NCBI GenBank assembly: GCA_002411175.1
Contig: DHRN01000065.1
Coordinates: forward strand, 1 to 28,104
DNA length: 28,104 nucleotides
DNA from: Anaerolineaceae bacterium UBA5311
Lineage (GTDB): Bacteria; Chloroflexota; Anaerolineae; Anaerolineales; Anaerolineaceae
Reading direction: 5' to 3'
Shown here: positions 23,124 to 28,104 of the stretch, piece after piece
Position numbering within the stretch: position 1 is the stretch's first letter
Layout of the letters: the number at the start of each line of letters is the position of its first letter
Notes under the pieces: model-generated
The model's database searches: none
The model's input: the letters and a program-made list of their open reading frames with translations, nothing else
What the model was told of the DNA's origin: nothing
Position numbers and translations under genes: made by a program

Positions 23124-23942
23124 ATGGGCATCAGTAAAAAGTTCAACACTGCGTACACAATCTTCAGGCAAAAAGGTCCTGGTGGAGTTTGGCGGACGAT
23201 CCGCCAAAAGGTAAACGCCCTCAACTGCGTTGACGAAAATAAAATGATTTTCGACATCCTCAGCAGCCACACTCCCAAAGGAATCATGGTGGATGTCGGC
23301 GCTCATCATGGATATTCCCACCTCTGTTTCGCTGAAGCCCAATGGCAGGTTTTTGCCTTCGAACCTGACCCGGTAAACCGCTTTAAATTACTCGAGAACA
23401 GCGGAAAGTTCACCAATGTGCATGTGGACGGTCGGGCTGTTACAGACCAGCTGATTGACTCGGTCGCTTTCTACAGTTCAAAAGAATCTGATGGCGTTAG
23501 CAGCCTGCTTGCCTTCCTCCCCAGCCACGAATTAAGCTGTGAGGTTCGCACAACCGCCCTGAGCCAGTTTATCGAAGAACAAAAACTGGACAATATCGAC
23601 TATCTGAAAACAGACACTGAGGGATTCGATTTGAAAGTGCTCCAGGGAGTGCCTTGGGGTCAGCTCCAGCCAGGTGTAATTTTGTGCGAATTTGAAGACA
23701 ACAAAACAAAAAAATTGAACTACACCTACACAACCATGGCTGATTGCCTGGTCTCGAAAGGTTACAAGGTGATCGTTTCAGAGTGGCATCCGATTATCAG
23801 ATATGGCGAACAGCATTCCTGGAGAGGCTTTTATAGATATCCCCACCAGCTGCACGATGAAAATGCCTGGGGCAACCTTATCGCGACCCGCGATGATAAA
23901 ATATATCGGGATTTGTTGAAAAAAATCAAATTGAGTAGGTAA
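23124..23942 (+). CDS. FkbM-family SAM methyltransferase
   Basis: The 272-residue protein has SAM motif I VDVGAHHGYS starting at Val56, the acidic end of strand 2 in FAFEPDP, then TNVHVDGRAV, TTALSQFIEEQ and IDYLKTDTEGFDLKVLQG. The last run, with its TDTEG(F)-x4-LQG signature, is diagnostic of the FkbM (Methyltransf_21) family. These enzymes O-methylate sugars or other hydroxyls, often in surface polysaccharide loci. GAGG at 23112-23115 sits eight bases before the ATG. It is separated from the glycan cluster by the repeat-rich gap and is likely transcribed separately; its substrate is unknown. Confidence 0.9.
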   Translation: MGISKKFNTAYTIFRQKGPGGVWRTIRQKVNALNCVDENKMIFDILSSHTPKGIMVDVGAHHGYSHLCFAEAQWQVFAFEPDPVNRFKLLENSGKFTNVHVDGRAVTDQLIDSVAFYSSKESDGVSSLLAFLPSHELSCEVRTTALSQFIEEQKLDNIDYLKTDTEGFDLKVLQGVPWGQLQPGVILCEFEDNKTKKLNYTYTTMADCLVSKGYKVIVSEWHPIIRYGEQHSWRGFYRYPHQLHDENAWGNLIATRDDKIYRDLLKKIKLSR

Positions 23943-23961
23943 AATGTCCGTCGTGCGAAAC

Positions 23962-23991
23962 TTGCATCAAACTTCAAATTTGCGATATACT
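23962..23991 (+). promoter_or_regulatory. Promoter of tRNA-Pro
   Basis: A weak -35 TTGCAT at 23962-23967 and a good -10 TATACT at 23986-23991 are separated by 18 bases. Transcription would begin near 23998, four bases before the mature tRNA 5' end. Confidence 0.5.
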
Positions 23992-24001
23992 TCACCTTCG
24001 C

Positions 24002-24075
24002 CGGGGTGTAGCGCAGTTGGCTAGCGCGCTGCGTTTGGGACGCAGAGGTCGGCGGTTCGAATCCGCCCACCCCGA
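24002..24075 (+). tRNA. tRNA-Pro (anticodon UGG)
   Basis: A full cloverleaf can be drawn. The acceptor stem is CGGGGTG with CACCCCG (24068-24074) and discriminator A at 24075; the D stem is GCGC/GCGC. The anticodon stem CTGCG/CGCAG (24029-24033 and 24041-24045) encloses loop TTTGGGA with anticodon TGG at 24036-24038. The T stem GGCGG/CCGCC encloses TTCGAAT. CCA is not encoded. The GT2 gene begins 30 bases downstream. Confidence 0.97.
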
Positions 24076-24105
24076 CCTTCCTTTTAAAGAGACAGGCGGT
24101 TTATT

Positions 24106-24846
24106 GTGACCATACCTTACCTCTCGATCATTCTACCTGCACACAACGAGGCGCTGCGACTGAGCGACTCCCTGGAAAAAATAAAACAATTCGTTGATTC
24201 TCAAAGCTTTCTATCAGAGGTTCTCGTCGTCGAAAATGCCAGCAGCGATGACACCTTGCGAATCGCCCGGTTGTGCCAGGAAGATTTCCCACAGCTCAAA
24301 GTGATCCATCTCGATCAGCCCGGCAAAGGGAATGCCATTCGCACTGGAATGCTGGCTGCTTCGGGGCAGTATCGGTTTATGGCGGATGTGGACCTCTCGA
24401 TGCCTGTGGATGAAATACTCAATTTTCTTCCGCCGAAGATCTCCGAGCCGCAGGTTGTGATCGGTTCGCGTGAAAAGGAAGGTTCAAAACGGATCGGTGA
24501 ACCTTTTTACCGCCACCTGGTCGGGAGGGTTTTCAACCTGTTGGTGCGGGTCCTGGTGTTGCCCGGCATTCAGGATACCCAGTGCGGCTTCAAATGTTTC
24601 AGCGCTTCTGCAGCCGAAAGTGTTTTTCCACACCAAACACTCGACGGCTGGAGCTTTGATGTGGAGGTCCTGGGAATCGCGCGAAGCCTGGGTTATGAGG
24701 TGGTTGAGGTGTCGATCACCTGGGTTTACCATCCGGGCTCACGCATGCATTTGATCCGTGATAGCTGGAAAATGTTCAAAGAGATCTTGTTAATCAGGCG
24801 GAACAAGCGAAAAGGGCTATACAATGGGAAGGAAATTCGACCCTGA
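24106..24846 (+). CDS. GT2 glycosyltransferase, dolichyl/polyprenyl-phosphate sugar synthase-like
   Basis: The protein has 246 residues from a GTG start. LSIILPAHNEALRL opens the GT2 fold, VVENASSDDTL follows, QPGKGNAIRTGM and FMADVDLSMP with Asp94-x-Asp96 form the nucleotide/metal site, and GIQDTQCGFKCFSA plus WSFDVEVLGIARSLGY are typical of ALG5/DPM1-like enzymes that load a sugar onto a polyprenyl phosphate. There is no C-terminal membrane domain. Its 3' end overlaps rnhB by 23 bases. The ribosome site is weak (AGGCGG at 24093-24098), so translation may be modest. Confidence 0.87.
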   Translation: MTIPYLSIILPAHNEALRLSDSLEKIKQFVDSQSFLSEVLVVENASSDDTLRIARLCQEDFPQLKVIHLDQPGKGNAIRTGMLAASGQYRFMADVDLSMPVDEILNFLPPKISEPQVVIGSREKEGSKRIGEPFYRHLVGRVFNLLVRVLVLPGIQDTQCGFKCFSASAAESVFPHQTLDGWSFDVEVLGIARSLGYEVVEVSITWVYHPGSRMHLIRDSWKMFKEILLIRRNKRKGLYNGKEIRP

Positions 24847-25492
24847 CCTGATTCCCCCTTATCCTACGCTTCAATTTGAAAACGAGGCGTGGCAAAGGGG
24901 CTGCCTTAGCGTGGCGGGAGTAGATGAAGCTGGTCGAGGAGCGCTGGCTGGACCCCTTTGCGCCGCTGCTGTTATCCTCCCCCACGACCAGCCAGACCTG
25001 GAGAAAACTTTGTTTGGCGTTCGGGACTCAAAACAGCTCAGTTACATCGAACGCGAGCAATGGTCGCTGAAAATACAGGAGGTTGCCATCGATCACGCGG
25101 TTGCCTGGGTGCAAATCGAAGAAATTGATAAACTCGGCATGACCAGGGCAGGCAGATTGGCTTTTGAGCGAGCGGTCTCGGGGCTTAAAGAACCTCCGAG
25201 CCAACTCTTGCTCGATTATTTCAAGCTCCAGGACCCCTGTATACCCCAGCTTAGCCTGGTTAAAGGCGATCAGCGCAGCCTTTCTATTGCCTGTGCCTCC
25301 ATCCTGGCTAAGCAAGCCCGTGACCAACTGATGATTGAGCTTGGGGCGACTTACCCGGACTATCATTTTGATCAAAACAAGGGATATGGCACCGCGCAGC
25401 ATTTAAAAACCATCGAAGAGCTTGGTCTCTGCCCTCTCCATCGCGTTAGTTTCACCGAACACCTGCTCCAGGGCAAATTGTTTGATCTGTAA
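24824..25492 (+). CDS. rnhB: Ribonuclease HII
   Basis: The 222-residue protein has the four acidic catalytic residues of RNase HII: Asp34 and Glu35 in GVDEAGRGALAGPL, Asp131 in LLLD, and Asp149 in VKGDQRS, with the 131-149 spacing equal to that in the E. coli enzyme. SIACASILAKQARD and YPDYHFDQNKGYGTAQH are also family signatures. It cuts the RNA strand of RNA-DNA hybrids and removes single ribonucleotides from DNA. The N-terminus has about 25 extra residues before the catalytic core. The start lies inside the preceding GT2 gene, so the two are translationally linked; the functional pairing is probably accidental. Confidence 0.96.
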   Translation: MGRKFDPDLIPPYPTLQFENEAWQRGCLSVAGVDEAGRGALAGPLCAAAVILPHDQPDLEKTLFGVRDSKQLSYIEREQWSLKIQEVAIDHAVAWVQIEEIDKLGMTRAGRLAFERAVSGLKEPPSQLLLDYFKLQDPCIPQLSLVKGDQRSLSIACASILAKQARDQLMIELGATYPDYHFDQNKGYGTAQHLKTIEELGLCPLHRVSFTEHLLQGKLFDL

Positions 25493-25610
25493 TAGTAAGG
25501 CGCTGTTTCACTTCAGTGCCAGACCAGTCGATTATGACTGCAATTCTCGATATGAATGTGTTTGAAAAGGAGAACAGGGAGCAGAGAACAGGGAATTGGG
25601 ACTGGGTTTT

Positions 25611-25653
25611 GTCATTCTGAACGAAGTGACACATAGTGTACTTCGTAAGAATC
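25611..25653. repeat. Palindromic intergenic element
   Basis: GTCATTCTGAACGAAGTGAC leads into a long hairpin: ACGAAGT (25621-25627) pairs with ACTTCGT (25640-25646), and ACAC with GTGT inside, leaving one bulged G and a three-base loop. Sequences starting 'gtcattctga.cgaag' and ending 'gaatct' are, in my recollection, dispersed repeats in Chloroflexota genomes; only one copy is seen here. Confidence 0.55.
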
Positions 25654-25743
25654 TGAACCTTTGCCAACAAGAATCTTACTCTGTATGCTGCGCATCGCTC
25701 CGTTCAGGAATCAATACACCGTTTAAGCTAAAACCCGCGACTG

Positions 25744-25841
25744 TTTTCGTAGGGAACGTGCACCGCGCGTTCCAGCGAAGTCGTCTTTTCGTAGGGAACG
25801 TGGCACGTCCCGTTCCGGCAAAGCCATCTTCTCGCCCTACG
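25744..25841 (-). repeat. Intergenic repeat array, opposite orientation
   Basis: TTTTCGTAGGGAACGTG occurs exactly at 25744-25760 and 25786-25802, a 42-base period. The reverse complement of 25790-25826 reads like the unit at 22402 (GCCGGAACGGGAC, then CGTTCCCTACG). The array ends in CCCTACG at 25835-25841, inverted relative to the CGTAGGG at its start. Confidence 0.7.
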
Positions 25842-25963
25842 GCTATTCGCGGGACGGCGTGGCAGCCTTCCCCTACTTGCATACCTTTGGTGGTGGAACT
25901 CGGGGCGACACCTCCTTGTTTCTGTCGTGATAAAATACACCTATCAGCCCCGAGGAGGACCGT

Positions 25964-26215
25964 ATGACTGACCACACTGCACCTGATTTCACCCGTAACG
26001 AAAGGATCGCGGGATTAATCGAACAACTCAGCGCCTACATCGAGCATTATCACCATGGCTCGGTGGAGCTGGTAAACATCAAAGACGACACCATTACAGT
26101 GCGTTTGGGGGGTGCTTGCGCGGAATGTGAGTTTTCAACGCAAACTCTGCAAGGGTGGGTTGCCGGGTCTATCCGCCAGTTTTTCCCAAATATGACAATC
26201 GACGCCATCGAGTAA
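25964..26215 (+). CDS. NifU-like C-terminal domain protein
   Basis: This 83-residue protein is a single NifU/Nfu-type domain: HHGSVELVNIKDDTITVRLGGACAECEFS contains Cys52 and Cys55 in the CxxC that binds or passes on an iron-sulfur cluster. The usual family pattern is GACxxCP; here Glu replaces Pro after the second Cys and the ADGG segment before the first strand reads YHHGS. It probably acts in iron-sulfur cluster carriage in the cytoplasm, though no other Fe-S gene is nearby. GAGGAGG at 25951-25957 is a strong ribosome site six bases before the ATG. It converges with the - strand genes across 41 bases. Confidence 0.87.
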   Translation: MTDHTAPDFTRNERIAGLIEQLSAYIEHYHHGSVELVNIKDDTITVRLGGACAECEFSTQTLQGWVAGSIRQFFPNMTIDAIE

Positions 26216-26256
26216 AGGCGGTCGTCTTCCCGGAATACGGATGAAAAAGCTGGAAT

Positions 26257-27057
26257 TTATGCTTTGATTCTTTTGCGCCGCAGCCAGATCCAGAAAGGCT
26301 GAAGGATTTTCCGTACCCAATACTTCAGTGTAAAAAGCGAAATCTTTTTTCCCCCATCGCGATAATGCACCCGCAACATTTCAGGCCAACAACGGTCGTC
26401 TTCCGCGATCGACTTTGCACCCTCGTGCAGGCGAAAACCAGCCCAGACCTCCGGTACATACAGCAATGGCGCGTGGCTTGCCAGGCGAGTCCACAGGTCA
26501 TAATCCATCGCGAAGTAGAAGCTTTCGTCCAACGGTCCGACCTTACGCCAGAGATCTGCTCTAAAAAATGATGCCTGCTGGGGGATGTGTACGTAGCCCC
26601 TGCGCAACTTTTTCAGGTCGGTCTGCGCTGCCGGGAACCTGCCGATCACCTGATTGTCCGCGTTGATCCAGTCGCAATCTCCATAAACCATGGCAGCCTC
26701 AGGGTGATGCGCTAATTTGCGCACTGCTGCACTTACTGCTCCGGGATACAGGACGTCATCCGAGTTCAGCCAGGCTAAAATCTCCCCGGTCGCCCTGGCA
26801 AAGCCTTGGTTGAGGGCGTCGGTTTGCCCCTTATCTTTTTCTGATTGCCAATAAGCCAGCTTATGGGCATACTTTTGGATAATTTCTTTGCTACCATCAG
26901 TTGATCCCCCGTCAATGATGATATATTCAATATTCTCATAATCCTGTTCCAAAACGGATCGGATGGTCATCTCCAGAAATGTTGCCTGATTAAAGGAGGG
27001 TGTCACTATGCTGACCTTTGGCAGTGAGACGGTTGGATCTATTTTAGTTCTTTCCAT
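26257..27057 (-). CDS. GT2 family glycosyltransferase
   Basis: The protein has 266 residues from ATG 27057, one base after the upstream gene's stop; the longer frame to 27273 lies inside that gene. SIVTPSFNQATFLEMTIRSV, IIDGGSTDGSKEIIQKY and AWLNSDDVLYPGAV are GT2 hallmarks, the last holding the metal-binding acidic pair. FYFAMDYDLWTRLA resembles the catalytic-base region of galactosyl- and rhamnosyl-type GT2s. It shares most of these runs with the protein encoded just upstream at 27059, pointing to tandem duplication. It should act in glycan assembly in the cytoplasm. No clear terminator follows. Confidence 0.9.
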   Translation of the reverse strand: MERTKIDPTVSLPKVSIVTPSFNQATFLEMTIRSVLEQDYENIEYIIIDGGSTDGSKEIIQKYAHKLAYWQSEKDKGQTDALNQGFARATGEILAWLNSDDVLYPGAVSAAVRKLAHHPEAAMVYGDCDWINADNQVIGRFPAAQTDLKKLRRGYVHIPQQASFFRADLWRKVGPLDESFYFAMDYDLWTRLASHAPLLYVPEVWAGFRLHEGAKSIAEDDRCWPEMLRVHYRDGGKKISLFTLKYWVRKILQPFWIWLRRKRIKA

Positions 27058-27058
27058 T

Positions 27059-28009
27059 TTATCCACTCTGGTTTGCATAGCGCGCAGCCCGAATTTTTTC
27101 ATAAACCCCTCTGACCTTGTCCAGTCCAAAGGCGCCCAACATGGCAAATAGCACTTTGCGAAAAGTTTTTGGAAACCCGCTGGGTTTATAGCGATACATC
27201 TGTTTATATGAGCGCAAGGCTGCGGGATACTTTTTTGCGTCAACCAGATAAGAGGCATCGAAACGGTAAGCACCAGCCCAGATGTTGTTGAAGTTCTGAG
27301 CGCTTAAGGGATAAAAACGCGGGTCTTCACAAATCCATTTTGCCAGTCTGAAGGCTTCGGGTCCAAACTCGCTTGCCTGGGCAGCATTCTTCGCGTTTTC
27401 ATGCATCCGTGCCGCTGCCCATACTTGCCCAGGCACATAAAAAGGCTCGGCAATGGCAGCCATTTTCAACCACAACTGTACGTCCAGCAAATAGTCATAG
27501 CTCACGTCCAGATGACCAGCTTGTTCCAGCGTGTCTCTGCGCATAAAAACACCAGGCTGACCGATGATATAAAAAGACATCAGGTCTGCCAGCTTATAGT
27601 CTCCGTAATGCATCAGGTGAAACCCATTGCCTTTTGCATCGATCGATTCGACATCGCTGAAAACAAAAGACGCCTGCGGATGTTTCTCAAATGCCTCCAC
27701 CGCGCCCTGGATCGCACCCGGAAAATAAAGATCATCCGAGTTTAGCCAGCCCACGATCGCCCCCGTCGCCCTGGCAAAGCCTTTGTTGACGGCGTCTGCC
27801 TGCCCACGGTCTTTTTCTGAGAGCCAGCCAGTCAACTGATGGGCGTACTTTTGGATGATTTCAACGCTGCCATCATCCGACCCGCCGTCGATAACCCAAT
27901 ATTCGATGTTTGGGTAATTTTGTTCCAATACAGACCGCATGGTCTGTTCGAGGAAGGCAGCCTGGTTGAATGAAGGGGTAATGATAGAAACCAGCGGTTT
28001 TGTCTGCAT
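27059..28009 (-). CDS. GT2 family glycosyltransferase
   Basis: The protein has 316 residues from ATG 28009, which sets SIITPSFNQAAFLEQTMRSV at the usual distance from the N-terminus; the frame to 28084 has no supporting ribosome site. VIDGGSDDGSVEIIQKY and GWLNSDDLYFPGAI follow, with YDYLLDVQLWLKMAA as the likely acceptor-side acidic region. The C-terminal 80 residues (MYRYKPSGFPKTFRKVLFAML) are basic and hydrophobic, possibly membrane-touching. It is the upstream member of a paralogous pair and is likely co-transcribed with the gene at 26257. Confidence 0.9.
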   Translation of the reverse strand: MQTKPLVSIITPSFNQAAFLEQTMRSVLEQNYPNIEYWVIDGGSDDGSVEIIQKYAHQLTGWLSEKDRGQADAVNKGFARATGAIVGWLNSDDLYFPGAIQGAVEAFEKHPQASFVFSDVESIDAKGNGFHLMHYGDYKLADLMSFYIIGQPGVFMRRDTLEQAGHLDVSYDYLLDVQLWLKMAAIAEPFYVPGQVWAAARMHENAKNAAQASEFGPEAFRLAKWICEDPRFYPLSAQNFNNIWAGAYRFDASYLVDAKKYPAALRSYKQMYRYKPSGFPKTFRKVLFAMLGAFGLDKVRGVYEKIRAARYANQSG

Positions 28010-28015
28010 AGCCAA

Positions 28016-28044
28016 ATTATACCGGCAAGCGGGCTGCTTGTCTC
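28016..28044 (-). promoter_or_regulatory. Promoter of the - strand GT2 pair, probably leaderless
   Basis: On the - strand, GAGACA (28044-28039, four of six consensus bases) and a perfect TATAAT (28021-28016) are 17 bases apart. The expected start of transcription falls at or next to the ATG at 28009, leaving no room for a ribosome binding site, and none is seen between the -10 box and the ATG. Confidence 0.5.
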
Positions 28045-28104
28045 GGCTTTGAATACAAAGTTTGCGGAAGGGTTCACAGCGCATATCTGTTTCAAAAGCC
28101 CGTG

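Larger units (their letters stand above)
25493..25963. other. 471-base non-coding gap with repeats
   Basis: No supported gene. Directly after rnhB lies a hairpin (GGCGCTG 25499-25505 with CAGTGCC 25514-25520, one G-U pair) without a T-run. Next come two AGAACAGGGA copies (25571 and 25585), a palindromic element at 25611-25653, and a repeat array at 25744-25841 related to that at 22402. A 123-codon frame at 25596-25967 only reads through repeats. A TAAAAT at 25931-25936 might be the -10 of the NifU-like gene; no matching -35 is seen. Confidence 0.7.

Noticed and set aside
24002..24075. tRNA-Pro as an integration site for a genomic island
   Set aside because: No integrase and no second copy of the tRNA 3' end could be found in the window.
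25499..25520. Intrinsic terminator after rnhB
   Set aside because: The stem is only seven pairs with a G-U pair and no T-run follows, so it is noted only within the gap description.
25744..25802. CRISPR array
   Set aside because: Only two copies of a 17-base repeat, the intervening sequence is itself repeat-related, and no cas gene is near.
25596..25967. 123-codon open frame before the NifU-like gene
   Set aside because: It reads through the palindromic element and repeat array and overlaps the start of a well-supported gene.

Overview
This window reads as part of a surface-glycan locus from a Gram-positive-like or monoderm-type bacterium, most likely an Anaerolineae-type Chloroflexota. The lineage call is inference. 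It rests on a lipoprotein with a Pro/Thr spacer of the kind common in that group, on intergenic repeats built around 'cgtagggaacg', and on the mix of gene families. No rRNA or phylogenetic marker is present to settle it.

Positions 1-22360 hold twenty genes on the + strand, mostly separated by 0-10 bases or overlapping as ATGA, so they probably form one or a few long transcripts. In order: the 3' end of a GDP-fucose-synthase-like epimerase; an ABC exporter pair (wzm permease, wzt ATPase with a C-terminal extension); a KpsS/KpsC-like glycosyltransferase; a methyltransferase; a PseB-type 4,6-dehydratase; an RmlD-like reductase; a NeuB-type synthase with a SAF domain; a GT-B glycosyltransferase; a lipoprotein; an SpsF-type cytidylyltransferase fused to a zinc-ribbon methyltransferase; and two GT-A glycosyltransferases. 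After a 95-base gap comes a second half: Gfo/Idh oxidoreductase, SDR, a NeuA cytidylyltransferase fused to a HAD phosphatase-like domain, a second NeuB without SAF, a second KpsS-like transferase, a third cytidylyltransferase, a D-2-hydroxyacid dehydrogenase, another SDR and a DUF115 protein.

Taken together these genes look able to make and CMP-activate several ulosonic-acid-type (sialic-acid-like) sugars, polymerise or attach them with CMP-sugar-type transferases, and export the glycan through the ABC transporter. There are three CMP-synthetase-like domains, two NeuB synthases, and three candidate CMP-sugar transferases (two KpsS-like, one DUF115). The aminotransferase, acetyltransferase and UDP-sugar hydrolase of the known pseudaminic and legionaminic routes are absent here, so the sugars cannot be named from this window.

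Positions 22361-23123 are a non-coding stretch full of direct and inverted repeats. Then come an FkbM-family methyltransferase, a tRNA-Pro(UGG), a dolichyl-phosphate-sugar-synthase-like GT2, RNase HII (overlapping it), a second repeat-rich gap (25493-25963) with related repeats in the opposite orientation, and a small NifU-like protein. The last part (26257-28009) is on the - strand: two paralogous GT2 glycosyltransferases, preceded by a promoter whose position suggests a leaderless message.
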